Translations under genes and position numbers: made by a program | DNA from: Dromiciops gliroides | Lineage: Eukaryota > Chordata > Mammalia > Microbiotheria > Microbiotheriidae | Direction of reading: 5' to 3' | Assembly (NCBI RefSeq): GCF_019393635.1 | Contig: NC_057861.1 | Span: 664,016,232 to 664,080,231 of the forward strand | Length of the DNA stretch: 64,000 bases | Notes under the pieces: generated by a model | Told to the model about the DNA's origin: nothing | What the model saw: the letters and a program-made list of their open reading frames with translations, nothing else | Database searches by the model: none | Part shown: in pieces, positions 34,976 to 47,469 of the stretch | Layout: every line of letters begins with the position of its first letter | Numbering within the stretch: position 1 is the first letter of the stretch

Positions 34976-36875
34976 AGATTCTTAAAGAAAAAGTTAAATT
35001 AATTACAGGAAGAAATAGTAAAACTATACCAGTAGGGGACCTCAACATTCCCTGCACACAGATAGAGGATTCTAACCATAAAATAAATTTTTTAAAAAGT
35101 AAAATATATGGAGAGAATCTAGAAAAGTTAGATATGATAGATCTCTGGAGAAAACTGAATGGGAATAGAAAGGAATATGCCTTTTTTTCACAGTTATACA
35201 TGGCACCTTCACAAAAACTGAACATGGATTAGGGCATGATAACTTTGGAGCCAAATGCAGAAAAGCAGAAATATTAAATACACACTTTTAAAACTATGAT
35301 ACAATAAAAATATATTCAAAAAGGCCATGAAAGCATAGATTAAAGTTCATTTGAAACTGCATAATTTAATCCTAAAGAATGAGTGGGTCAAAGAACAAAT
35401 CATAGAAGCAATCAATAATTTCATTAAAGAGAATGACAACAATGAGACAACATACCAAAAATTTGGGATGCAGTCAAAGCAGTACTTAGGGGAAAATTTA
35501 TATCTCTAAACATGTACATCAATAAAACAGATAACTTAATTGAAAATGAAGCTAAAAAGAGTAGAAAAAGAACAAATTAAAAATTCCCAATTAAACACCA
35601 AATTGGAAATCCTGAAAATCAAATGAGAGATGAAAAAAATTAAAGTGATAAGTATTATCTATTTAAAACCAAGAGCAAGCATTATAAATTTGAAACCTTC
35701 CATTATTACCACTATTGTTCAATATTGTATAAGAAATGCTAGCTATAGCAATGAAAAAAAGAGAATTGGAAAGAGAAAAATAGGAAATGAAGAAACAAAA
35801 CTATACTTTTCTACAGATGATATGATGTTATACTTAGAAAATCCTAAAGAATCAAATAAAATAATAGTTGAAACAATTAAAAACTTTAGCAAAATTGCAG
35901 GATATTAAATAACTCCATATAAATCTTCACCATTCCTATATACTACCAACAAAGCCCATTAGGAAGAGATAGAAAGAGAAATCACATTTAAAATAACTGC
36001 AAATAATATAATATACTTGGATCTATACCTGCCAAGACAAACACAAGGACCATATAAACACAACTATAAAACATTTTTTTTCACACAAGTAAAGACAGAC
36101 CTAAACAATTAAAGGAATAGTCATTGCTCATGGGTAAGCTGAACCAATACAATAAAATGCCAATTCTACTCAAGTTAGATTACTTATTCAGTGCCATACC
36201 AAACTAACAAAGTTTTTTTTGTTTTTGTTTTTATGAAGCTAGACAAAATAATAACAAATCTAATGTGGAAGAATAAGAGGTTAAGAATATCAACTGAATA
36301 AAAAAAATGTGAAGAAAGGCCTGGCAGTACCACACTTCAAACTATATTAGAAAGAGGTAATCATGAAAACAATCTGGTACTGGCTAATAAATAGAGTGAC
36401 TGATCAGTGGAATACATTTAGGTACACAGTACATAGCAGTAAATGACTATAATAATTTAGTATTTGTTAAACCCAAAGACCTAAGCTTTGGGGTAAAAAC
36501 TTACCATTTGACAAAAAATTGCTAGGAAAACTAAAAAACTGAAAGAAACCAAGAATAGAACATCTCATACCATATATCATGATAAGATCAAAATGTATAA
36601 ATAATTTAAATGTAAGGGGTGGTAACATAAGTGAATTATCGAAGTATAGGAAGATACAACTGTAAGATTTAGGCATAAGGGGAAAATTTATGAGTAAACA
36701 AGATAGTGGAATACAGGAAATAAAAGGAATATTTTTGATTACATGAAATTTGATGAGTTTTGCACAAACAAAACTAATGCAGCCAAAATTAGAAGGAAAA
36801 CAAAGAAGGGGGGATTTTACTGCAAATTTCTCTAATAAAAGCCTCATTTCTCAAATGTAGAGGAAACTAAGACAA

Positions 36876-37016
36876 TTTTCCCCCTGGGGCAATGAGGGAA
36901 AAGTGACATGCCCAGGGTCACACAGCTAGTAATTTTCAAGTGTCTGAGGCCAGATTTGAACTCAGGTTCTCCTGAATCCAGGGCTGGTACTTTATCCACT
37001 ATGCCATCTAGCTGTC
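36876..37016 (-). repeat. Short tRNA-derived SINE, subfamily B, in L1
   Basis: Reverse copy with ggggcaatgagggaaaag and an end of actatgccatctagctg. The duplication ctaagacaa lies at 36867-36875 and 37017-37025. Confidence 0.92.
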
Positions 37017-37965
37017 CTAAGACAAATTTAGAAAAAAGAAAAGCAATTCCCCAATTGATAAATGGCCAAACAATAATTTTTCAGAAGTCAAAGCTATCAA
37101 TACTCATATGAAAAAATATCTTAAATCACTATTGATTGGAAAAAAGCATGCTAAAAAAAATTCTGAGGTACCACCCACACCTGTCCGATTAACTAATATG
37201 ACGGAAAAGGAATTTGACAAATATTGAATGGGATGTGGAAAAATTGGGATGCTATTAAATTGTTGGTGGAGTTGTGAACTCTTCCAATCATTCAGGAGAA
37301 CATTTTCAGTCTATATCCAAAGGGCTATAAAACTATGCATACCTTTTGACCCAGAAATACCACTACTAGGTCTTTATCCCAAAGAGGTTGAAGAAAAGGG
37401 GAAAAAGATCTATTTGGCCAAAAATATTCATAGCAGCTCTTTTTGTGGTGGCAAAGGATTGAAAATTGAGGACATGTCCGTTATTTGGGGAATGGCTGAA
37501 CAAGTTGTGATCTATTAATGCAATGGAAGACTACTGTACTATTAGAAATGATGACCAAGAAAATTTCAGAAGTACTTGGGAAGACTTATATGAACCCATG
37601 AAAGTAAAGTGAGATCATTGTACACTTAATAGCAAATTATCAAAACAATGATCCAACAATTCTGAAAGACCCATGATGAAAAATGCCATGCATCTCCAGA
37701 GAATGAAGTGAGAAAACTCTGAATGCAGACTGAAGCATCCTTTTTAAACTTTCTTTTATTTTTCCTAGTTTTTGTGCATATGTTTTCTTTTGCAACATGG
37801 CTAATATATAAAGATGTTTTGAATGACTTCACATGTATACTTGATATCATATTGCTTGCCTTCTTAATGGCTAGTACAGGGGTTTAAGGGAGGGAGAAAA
37901 TTCAGAGCTCAAGATTTTCAAAATGGATGTTAGAAAAAGTTTACCTGTAATTAGAAAATATTTAA

Positions 37966-38555
37966 AGAAATCAAATATACAAAATAGCAGGATATTGACA
38001 TGCCCAATAATTATTTCTATCTAAATTCTATAAAAAGCTGAGAACAACATTACTAAAAATGTTTCCTTGTTCTGTGAACATTTTAAAAGTAACTATATAC
38101 TTCCACTAGTATTATTAACCTCTATCTAGATTCCTGGATTTGTATTCAATAGTTCCTACATGTATTTGTTCTACTTTTTTCATTCCCCAAACTTACTACC
38201 ATGTCCAAGTATCTGCTTCTTTCTATATGCCTTATATTAGAGGTATTACATACATACCCAGCTGGCCCATGACAAATCCCAGATTAAAATGTAGCTGGGA
38301 AATATTTAACAAAACAAATAAAAATACAATAGAATAGAGAGACTATTCATATTTGGTTTTCTTAGTCAATATGCTGGCTACAGGGATACTTATGTATGGT
38401 TTAGTGGCTTTTGTTTCTATTTGAGTTTGATATCACTGCTTTACATCAACATAGGCCTAGAAACTTGAGAATTTTGTTGATGTAATAAGCTGTTCAAAAG
38501 TGGTCATTATACTAACAAATGCAAGGAGGGACAAGATATAGCTTTCTTTTACCTT
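37966..38555. other. Spacer, nothing recognised
   Basis: No repeat or coding signal was recognised. Confidence 0.5.
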
Positions 38556-38559
38556 TGTG

Positions 38560-38960
38560 ATCAAAGAATAACTCATTTACATAGTGTTTTAAGGTTTGAA
38601 AAGCACTTTATATAAATTAACTCATTTTCCATATGGATTTTTCCCTGCAGCTATACATAGCTCAACATTTTACCTTGTCTAATGTTCATATTTCTTGCCC
38701 CTCATTACATACCCCAAATTTTAAAAATCCATGGGTCATCGTTTAATAGAAGTTATCAGTGTACTCTCAATTAAACAAAATAAAATAAAATGGAGTTAAA
38801 GTGGATGGAGCATTGATCTTTCAAGTTAAGAAAACCATGGTTCTTATCATACTTCAGATACTTACTAATCGCATGAAGCTGGGCAAATCATTTAAACTCT
38901 CTAGACTCTATTTCCTCACATATAAAATGAAGATCGTGAGTCTTGTGGCATCTATCACAA
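38560..38960. repeat. Two CORE-SINE fragments
   Basis: A minus-type piece near 38570-38640 (catagtgttttaaggtttg) and a plus-type piece near 38800-38960 (gatggagcattgatctttc, then gctgggcaaatcatttaaac). Confidence 0.55.
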
Positions 38961-39116
38961 ATGCATGGTGTGAATCTCAGAGATAAATTGTTATAGAACC
39001 ATCAGTTGCAGTTAAGAAGAAATTGTTTTTTGCTTTGTTAATCAAAAAGTAAGTGTGCTTGACACAGTTATATTTGAGAAAGACTAGCTCCTTTAAGACA
39101 TCAGTTATGAAAGAAA

Positions 39117-39180
39117 GGGCTGCTAGGTAGCACACCAGACAGAGCACTGGACCTAGAGTCAGGAACACAGGAATTCAAAT
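39117..39180 (+). repeat. MAR1-type SINE, 5' half (split)
   Basis: The head gctgctaggtagcacaccag runs to aggaattcaaat, where the SINE stops. It resumes at 40533 with ccaacttcagatgttaactg, so one SINE has been split by about 1.35 kb. Confidence 0.8.
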
Positions 39181-40004
39181 TATAGTAGCAGCCTAGTAGG
39201 TCTAGGTCCAGTTAGGGATACTCTGGCCATGAGGAGAACACTTTGACCAGGAGAAATAATACAGTTGATCAGCTTGTTGGGGTCAGTTAGAGAGTACTCT
39301 TTTCTTGATAAAGCAAAGCAGTTAATTAACCAGATAGTGGTGATTCAAACAGAGTGTACATGTCATAGGCACCCAGAAAGTTGGGAGCCTTGAAATTTAT
39401 AGCAAGAGCTTAATTGGACCAAATGAGCGTGGGGGGGGGGGGGGGCGGAGGAGGGGGGAGCTGGCTAAAATCACTGATAAATTCAGCAAAAGTTTAGGCT
39501 TTTAAGGATTTATTAAAATATATATTATAAGTTAGTAAAGAGAGAGATTGAGGACAGATTCCTTATAGCATGGAAATTCTAGCTTGGATCTATTCAGTAT
39601 AGCCAGAGAGAAAGAAACCTTCCTTTTCCTAGCAGCCTGCATGAAATCTCTCACCACCAAGCCAATGTCCAAACGACCAAGAGGGGCCTTCTTGTTCTCC
39701 TGTGCCACCACACACCTATTCCTCACAAAAAAGAGGAAGCTGCAGCACCTTAACCTCCAATTCCTAGTTCCTCTCTCCCTCCCTGAAAGGCGAGGTCCTT
39801 CAAGCTGATTGGTTGAGAGTGGTCTCTTGCTGATGTCAGTAGTACACCACCTCTGAAAACAAGTCAGGGCCAGCCAGGTGTGTTCTCCATCCAATCGCCA
39901 TTATGTAGGTACTTAGTTTCTCAGTCTCACCCAATTCAAACAATACTAAATCAATCCTCAGGTGGGACCCCTGGGCATCTGCCAAATGCCATTATTTTAT
40001 CATA
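39181..40004 (-). mobile_element. ERV LTR (fossil), related to 62369-63069
   Basis: The right half is clearly the same family as the LTR at 62369-63069: shared aggtccttcaag, gtagtacacca, ccagccaggtgtg or cagccaggtgtg, aattcaaacaatactaaatc and cctgggcatctgc, ending tattttatca. A polyA signal on the minus strand lies at 39509-39514. The left boundary is not resolved. A run of 15 G at 39431-39445 lies inside. No internal retroviral region is seen. Confidence 0.72.
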
Positions 40005-40490
40005 GACTTACATGAACTGATTCTGAGTGAGATGAGCAGAACCAGGAGAACATTGTACAGAGTATCAACATTATGTGCTGATCAACTGTGATAGATTTGA
40101 CTCTTCTCAGCAATACAATGGTCCAAGATAGTTCCAAAGGACTCATGATGAAAAAGGTTCTCCAAATCCAGAAAAAAAAAAAGACCTATGGAATCTAGAT
40201 GCAGATTGAACCATACTATTTCTATTTTCTTTGTTGTTGTTGTTTTTATTTTTGAGGGTTTTTCCTTTTTGCTCTGATTCTTCTTTCACAGCATGACTAA
40301 TGCAGAAATATGTTTAATGTGATTGTACATATATAACCTATATCAGATTACTTGCTGTCTTGGGGAGGGAGAAGGGAGGGAGGGAGAAAATTTGAAACTA
40401 GAAATCTTATAAAAACAAATGTTGAAAACTATCTCTACATGTAACTGGAAAATAATATATTTTTATGAAAAAATTAAATTAAAGAAAAAA
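40005..40490 (+). mobile_element. L1 3' end, 5'-truncated
   Basis: gagtgagatgagcagaacca through the G-rich gggagggagaagggaggg and aaaactatctctacatgtaa, then an A-rich end. It directly abuts the LTR; which of the two came first is open. Confidence 0.85.
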
Positions 40491-40532
40491 AGAAAGAAGA
40501 ATATTTTCATATTCAGTTTTGAGATAACAAAA

Positions 40533-40710
40533 TCCAACTTCAGATGTTAACTGTGTCACCCTGGACAAGTCACTTAATCCTATTTTCCTCAGTTTTCTCA
40601 TCTGTAAAATGAGCTGGAGAAGGAAATGGAAAATCACTCCAGTATCTTTACAAAGAAAACCTCAAATGAAGTCATGAAGAGTAGGACATAACTGAAATGA
40701 CTGAACAACA
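40533..40710 (+). repeat. MAR1-type SINE, 3' half (split), RTE-like tail
   Basis: The core ccctggacaagtcacttaat and tail ggagaaggaaatgg, ccagtatctttac and ctgaaatgactgaacaaca match the tail type at 8193. Confidence 0.85.
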
Positions 40711-42000
40711 GCAAATGTGAAATAAGGGCTGTCAGTTATTCATTGTAGTTCACTGCTATAATCCTACTTTTAGTAGGATTCTGTTAAGTAACTTAGAAGA
40801 AGTTGAGGGTCCATGTAGTCCCATTAAGTATACTGCCTCATTAAGTATAAGTTATATATAAGTATTATGTATAAGTTAAGTATACTAGCTCAGAGTCACC
40901 AAGAAAGAATGAAAGAAGGTAGAGAAAAGAAACTGCTTAGATAGCTAGGAGTCATTGAGGCTTTTATGTTGATAGAGTAGTACAGGGGTGATAAAAAGTC
41001 AATTATCACCTATAGCAGAATTTGAGCTGAAACAAATGGGGCAATAAGCAGTGATTAAACAAGTCATTAGTAAGAAACACAAAGAGCTGATAACACTTGT
41101 TGGAGATTAAGTACTCCATGTGTACTCGAATGGTTTTTGTTTTGTTTCTGTAACTGTGATATTTCACTCTGAAGCAAGAAAAATTACTCATTTTTCTTGT
41201 CTTATAATATTTAACATATGTTTATTTGTGGCGGGAAGAGGGAAAGAAAAAGAGACAGACACAGAGACAGAGAAATCTCACTGGTGTCCTTCCATATACA
41301 TATTCATATGCATACACATGTATACAGACACACATATAGACAGAGATAGAGAAAGACTTAAATTTGATAGTTGCCTGATTTAAGAGATAGAGAGCTAAGG
41401 GAAAGCCTTAGAGTCAAGGAGACCAAGGTACCCATAAATCCTGCTTCTGCCGCACCTGTATGCTTAACCTCCCATAATACCAGGTAAACTCTCTAAAACA
41501 AATCACTGAAGAGTTGCTGATTTAATCATTTGAGGGGGTGTCCTACACTATGAGTTCCCCTACCCCATCTTAAATTATAAGTCTATACTCATCCCCAACC
41601 TTCCCCTAAAAAATACAAAGGTAAGAATATATGTGTATTTGGAGTTATGAATGAGCACTTAGACATATAGAGAATTTGAGTGCTAGCACATACAGGCAGT
41701 TTCATTTGTGTCTTTTGCAACAGTATCTGAAACATTATAGAGGATGCATGAGTACTTATGAATTGATTGATTGTTCTTAAGTCTCCAAACATGCATGTGA
41801 TATTCAATGGGATGCATGTTCAGAGTACAGGCTAGTTGTCCCATTTTCCTAATTACAGAGCTTGGGCTGTTAACATTCTTTATGTCAGAGTCACATACGA
41901 TTTGGAGCTTATCTCGGTCCACAGTCTGAGATATTGATCTCTACCTCGTTTTTTATCAGATAGCATCTAGTTTTCCCAAAAGCATTTTTAAAAAATAGTG
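40711..42000. other. Spacer with short GA-rich and CA-rich patches
   Basis: Weak simple repeats near 41240-41360; otherwise no recognisable element. Confidence 0.5.
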
Positions 42001-42001
42001 G

Positions 42002-42182
42002 AGGCAGCTAGGTGGTGCAGTGGATAGAGCACTGGCCCTGGAGTCAGGAGGACCTGAGTTCAAATCTGGCCTCAGACACTTAACATGTACTAGCTGTGTG
42101 ACCCTGGGCAAGTCACTTAACCCCAATTGCCTCACCAAAATAAATAAATAAACAAACAAACAAACAAATAAATAAATAAATA
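42002..42182 (+). repeat. Short tRNA-derived SINE, subfamily A
   Basis: Full copy with a tail expanded to (AAAT)n and (AAAC)n units at 42138-42182. Confidence 0.92.
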
Positions 42183-42194
42183 AGAAAAGAGTGA

Positions 42195-43090
42195 ATTTTT
42201 GTTCCCACAAATGGGACTTTTGTATTTATCAAATATTAGGCTACTGTGTTCTTTGTCTCTGAATTTCTGTATCAGACCATTTATCAACCTCTCTATTTCT
42301 TCACCAGGACCACTGTTCTGATAATTATTGTTTTGTAATATAGTTTGAGATATGGTAATGCTAGTCCCATTTCCTTCTCTCACTTTATTCCATCAATTCC
42401 TTTAAGACTCTTGATTTTTTTTTCCTCCAGGTGAATTTTATTATTTTTTTTGTAGCTCTATAAAGTTCAATTAGAATGGCACTAAATAAGTAATTTAGGT
42501 AGCATTATCATCGTCATTATATTGGCCTATTCATGAGTAATTAATATTTCTTGAGTTATTTAGATTTTATTTGTGTCAAGTGTGTTTTGTATTCGTGTTG
42601 ACATATGTCCTATATGCATTTTGGAATATAGATTCCCAAATGTTTTCTTCTTACTTTTGTTATTTAAGATAAGATTTCTCTTTCTATTCTCAACCTGTTG
42701 GATTTTGTTGTTAACATCTAAAAATGTTGATGATTTATACGGGTTTATGTTACATCCTGCAACTTTGCTGAAGTAGTTTCAATTATCTTTAAAAAACAAA
42801 ACCTCCCCCCAAAATTAACTCTCTAGGGTACCCAAAGTGAACTATAATTTCATCTGAAAAAGGAATATAATTTTGTTTTCCGTTTCTATGTATATTGACT
42901 TCATTTCTTTTTTCTTGACTTTTTAGTGTACTGATTAGTAATAGTGATAATGGACATCTTTGTTTTACTACTGATCTTATTGGAAAGGCCTCTAGTTGTT
43001 ACCCCCAACCCAAATATAGATAATTCTGGCTCTTTAGGTTGGTACTATTTATTATATTAAGAAAATAGCTGTATATTTTATGGACACTAT
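42195..43090 (-). mobile_element. L1 ORF2 fragment
   Basis: Collinear with reversed L1 ORF2: tttgtaatatagtttgagat, ggcactaaataagtaattta, atcctgcaactttgctgaag and gtaatagtgataatggacat. Both ends of the L1 are missing. Confidence 0.8.
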
Positions 43091-43442
43091 TAGATCTTAA
43101 ACATGATAATTTACATAAAATAAGATAAAAGAAATAATAATACATCATAAGCATTCAATATGATCAAATATAGGAATAATCAATGAATCACAGTCATTAA
43201 TAAAATCTAGTTCATGTTCTCCTGACAATATATTTAGTATCCATTGGGGAAAATGAGCATACAGATATAAATGTAGGATAGAGACATATTAGTAAGGAAA
43301 ACTCTTGAGTTCAGAATAATTCACAAATTTGGACCTCTCAGGAACATCTGTACAATACTAACTCTTTATTCTACTAGATACATCCTTTCAGCTACTTCTT
43401 ACCACTTTCCTTCTGAGGAAATACTCTTCTACTTTTTAACTG

Positions 43443-43560
43443 ATGGGGCATTATTCAGTGGTTCAGTCATGTCTGAATCTTTGTGTCCCCATGGACTGTA
43501 CCATCCATGGATTTTCTTGGCAAAGATGCTGGAGTACTTTGTCATTTACTTCTAAATGAA
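43443..43560 (-). repeat. MAR1-type SINE 3' part, RTE-like tail
   Basis: tggttcagtcatgtctgaat, ggattttcttggcaaagatg and ggagtactttgtcatttac are the reverse of the tail at 40600-40710. Confidence 0.78.
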
Positions 43561-44238
43561 GCACTGACTAGCTCTTTTTAACTCATATGTGTCCTTAAAG
43601 AGGTTGTTGAGAAACTGTTATGTTATAGTGTTGAATGGCGATTTCAGCTACAAAATTGCAAAGCTCATTAAGGTGGCTCCCTCTGAGCAATACAGACAAA
43701 CTCAGCCAGCTCTTCATTACTGAAGAGTGTATGACGTCCAATCAACTGTCAGACAGTCAGTTCAATAGCACTTGAGCTTCATAGTCTTTAGTTCTTTCTG
43801 CTTTTTCCTCTCAAGTCAAGTAGAGAAGCAGAAAGTAATAGTGACTCCTGAGAGGCTTGATCTTTCTCATACTGTAGAATGTGCTAAAGAATAATTCATT
43901 TGTCTTCCAATAAGATGAGGTTCTTCTCCAGAAAATCAGGAAATGGAAGTTGAAGCTTTCTTAACAGTTGACTCTCTTGCAACTATCTTTATTACATAGT
44001 TCTGTAAGATCTGGCTTTTCTATTTTTCTCTTGAGTGCTCTCTCCTGCCAGCTAGGATTCTAATCCTTTTCAAAGGGTCCAAACAAAATTGTCTTGTAGT
44101 CAGTGAGTCACCTTTCTTTTATGAGGTTAAAACCCATAAACTCCATTTTTCTGTCAATTAGAAAACCAACACTTCTTACTTTGTCATCTTCTAGCCTCCT
44201 AATAGTTACATGACATCATTTTCTGAGTTTTGAGTCTT
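43561..44238. other. Spacer, nothing recognised
   Basis: No repeat or coding signal was recognised. Confidence 0.5.
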
Positions 44239-44255
44239 AAAAAGTTACATGCAAA

Positions 44256-44400
44256 GGGCAGCTAGGTGGCGCAGTGGATAGAGCACCATCCCTGGAGTCA
44301 GGAGTACTTGAGTTCAAATCCGGCCTCAGACACTTAACACTTACTAGCTGTGTGACCCTGGGCAAGTCACTTAACCCCAATTGCCTCACTAAAAAAAAAA
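44256..44400 (+). repeat. Short tRNA-derived SINE, subfamily A
   Basis: Full copy with a pure polyA tail and a perfect 17-bp duplication, aaaaagttacatgcaaa, at 44239-44255 and 44401-44417. It looks among the youngest in the window. Confidence 0.95.
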
Positions 44401-44417
44401 AAAAAGTTACATGCAAA

Positions 44418-45705
44418 TGATCTGAGGAAACACAATGCCCTGCAGCCCTTAGCCATATTTATCATTTCTCAACCTAATCCTATTAACATTCTGTGTCTCT
44501 GAAAATCATGTTTCTTTACATTTTGGTATATAACATTTTTAATATGTAAAAATTTCTAATTTATAAAATACTGTATTTTTTCCTTTTCACTACTAAATTG
44601 TTCATATTCAGGGCATCATCAACATTTTTACTTGGTGATATAATCCTCTTTATTTATGTGAATATCTTCTCTCTTTGGTAACCAAATCACTCCATGTCTA
44701 TTATCTGAAATCTGTATTTTTTACACATGAATTTTAGCAGGTTTTTTAAAAGTTATTTTTCTGCCCATTTCAGCCACTAAACTAGCTGTGAAAGAGATTA
44801 ATTTGCATTCTTTCCAAGTCTTTTTTTTTTCTTACTTATGTACTTGCACTTTTCAGAAAACTGTTCATAATAAGGGACGGGGGGGTATTTTACCCAAGTA
44901 AAAAGAAGAAGGGAGTATATCATGGATAAATATAGATCATTGTGTAGGAAAATGCAATTCACAAACCAAATTGGCCCTAAGATCCTAGTGCAGAGAATTA
45001 GGTTTGTTTTGGTTTTTTGGTTTTTTGTTTTAACCTGGGGCTAGCTGAAACAAAGAAAATAGAGAAGAGGAAAAGATGAGCGGGTACTTACCTCTACTAG
45101 AGGAAGACTGGTGTTCAGACAGGCCACTGAGGAATCTCAACATCTATACATTTCACAATTGATTAAAAGAAAACATCTTCAAGGAAAACCCATTTAAGAG
45201 AGCATCCTTATCAGGTGGACCTTTCCTTATTTTTGCTTATTTTAAAGCTATTCTTCCAATTCAAGTCCCTTGGTAATCCTTTAATGTTGTGAATGCTTAT
45301 TGCCCCTGATTGGGTTCCCAGCTCATTATTGAAGGAATTTCATTAGTTCAATTGCTTTTTAAATTATATCTATCTTGCTTTGTTGCTTTTTAGCATACTC
45401 ATGAAATTTTATGTAATGACATGTTAAGAACAGTTTCTGGAATTGCACCAGTGACCTCTCCAGATGGTGGGCAGACTTGACTAGAGCTACATAGGAATGC
45501 TGCCCTCCCTGCCTTTTAATGTATATACTCTGCAAAGGTACCTGTAAACCTATTGTTAATAGCCAGTGTGATACTTATCTGGTGGTGATTCATGTATTCC
45601 TATAAAAACAGTATTTATTTATTCCTTCTGGGGCCCTCACTTGATCAATGAGGTCATAGAGCAAGTTCAATGACATGTACTACGGTTCTGGTACATTTTG
45701 CTCAT
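44418..45705. other. AT-rich spacer, nothing recognised
   Basis: No repeat or coding signal was recognised by eye. Confidence 0.5.
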
Positions 45706-45709
45706 TTAA

Positions 45710-46775
45710 TCCTACTATACTCTGATTCTGAGCATCTCACAATTGTAAGGGTCCTTGGAAGTCATCAAGCTCAAATGGTAACTTTAGAAGAATCTATACA
45801 ATTATATGTCTAATATAAATTCATTCAGTTTCAGCTAAAATATTTCCAGTGATGGGAAATACATTATTCTTCAGATGGCCCAAAGTTTTCCTTATATTGA
45901 AGAGAACTATGTCTCTGGAATTGCTCTAAGCATAGTACAAGCAAAATAAATCTACACATTTTCCATAAAACAGATTGTTAAATGCTAGAAGACAGTAATC
46001 ATCTCTGTCCCTACTAAGTGTTCTCAGATTAGATAATTCAACTAATGCTCAACCTCACATTGAAGGTTCTCTTTTTTTGTTTTGGGGGTTTTTTTGTTTG
46101 TTTTTTTGTTCGTTTTTGCGGGGCAATGGGGGTTGAGTGACTTGCCCAGGGTCACACAGTTAGTGTCAAGTGTCTGGGGCCGAATTTGAACTCAGGTCCT
46201 CCTGAATCCAAGGCCGGTGCTTTATCCACTGCGCCACCTAGCTGCCCCCACATTGAAGGTTCTCAAGGCTCTTTATCATTCTCACTGCCACCTTCTAAAT
46301 TCAGCTAATTGATACTTTTTTCTAAAATGCGGTTCCCAGAACTAGAAACAATACTCCAGACATGATCTGGTCAGAGTTTATTACAGTGGGCAATCAATTC
46401 TTTACTCTTAGACCCTAAACATCTCTTAATGAAGACTATAATCATATTTAGTTTTGGATGTCACATCGCATGGTTTACACATATTGAGTTTATATTCCAG
46501 TGAAATTGGCAAAACGCTTTTGCTAAACGTCTGACTTCCTCATATTTTAACTAAGAAGGTGATTTTCATAAGCACGAAATACCTTAGCTATTTGCCTATT
46601 ATAAAACAGAGATATGCTTATTCTTTTTCTTCTTTATATTCAATTTGACCCAATGTTCTAGCCTGTGAAGTTGTTTTTCAATCCTGACCTTGTCATCTAT
46701 GTATTAGTTGTCTCTTTTGAATTTTGTTATCTGCAGATTTCATAAGATGCCTTTATCAGTATCATTTGATAAAAG
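45710..46775 (-). repeat. CR1/L3-type LINE remnant, second copy
   Basis: Phrases in order: agggtccttggaagtcatca, agtgatgggaaatacattat, ttttccttatattgaagaga, cagaactagaaacaatact, ccagacatgatctggtcaga, then caatgttctagcctgtgaag and tgttatctgcagatttcata. This is the reverse CR1 3' region, collinear with 18235-19425. A subfamily B SINE interrupts it. Confidence 0.78.
46071..46248 (-). repeat. Short tRNA-derived SINE, subfamily B
   Basis: Full reverse copy with a perfect 15-bp duplication, cacattgaaggttct, at 46056-46070 and 46249-46263. Confidence 0.95.
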
Positions 46776-46789
46776 TCAGAGAATAGTAA

Positions 46790-47465
46790 GGTAGCTAAGG
46801 GTTCAAACTCACTAAGGAGCTGCAATGAATGAGAGACTGGCTTTCTGTTAGAAATATATTATTCTAAGCAGGTTATCTCAAGGACAAAAAGGAAACAAGA
46901 CAAAGAAGAGGAATGGAGGTCTTTGTTCCTTTGGACCAACACAGGGGATTTATCAGACACTAATAGGAGGAGGAAATGCCTACAAGAAGATCATAGAAAT
47001 GCAAATATGGAAAAATGATCAATATCACTAAGTAAGCACAGTAGGGCCATTACCAGGATGACAGTGGAACTTATGCTAAAACACAGAGTGCGCTTGTACA
47101 AAGGTAAACAAAAGCAAAGATGTGATGTAAACCAGAGCAGAGACACAGAATTTGGAGAAGGCTAAGAGAGCAGCAATGTCTATTATAGGAGAATGACAGG
47201 AGTGGGATGTGACTTAATAAAATAAGACCTAGAATTATGTGAATGGGAAACTGAACTCAAACTACCTATATGCAGCAAGCTTGTTCCTCATAGCTAATGG
47301 CAGGACCTTTGTAGGTTCAAGCATTATAATTAGATAAATCCCAGGAATCTTTTGTATGACTCAAGGCCACAGGAGTCATGAAAGAAGGGAGGATATGACA
47401 GCACACACACATGTGTATATGTATGTATGTACGTATGTATGTATAGACTCTTCAATCCAGTAACA
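46790..47465. other. Spacer, nothing recognised
   Basis: A short TATG run at 47412-47442; otherwise no recognisable element. Confidence 0.5.
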
Positions 47466-47469
47466 CTGA

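Larger units (their letters stand above)
32347..37965 (+). mobile_element. Second L1 LINE, 5'-truncated, with insertions
   Basis: Begins inside the ORF1-like region (cctaaaatttagaattgggc type sequence, matching 26460 in the first L1) and ends at the same 3' end type near 37965. The ORF2 start is near 34140. A join near 35630 drops roughly 0.8-0.9 kb between the endonuclease and reverse transcriptase sections. It carries a solo LTR, an inverted L1 3' end and one SINE. Frames are broken throughout. Confidence 0.87.

Noticed and set aside
34676-35232. Overlapping frames on both strands, of up to about 123 codons.
   Set aside because: They cover the junction of the inverted L1 3' end with L1 ORF2 remains. 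The plus-strand end matches L1 endonuclease sequence.
39532-39894. A 120-codon frame on the minus strand.
   Set aside because: It lies wholly inside the ERV LTR, which is non-coding by position and has no retroviral protein motif.
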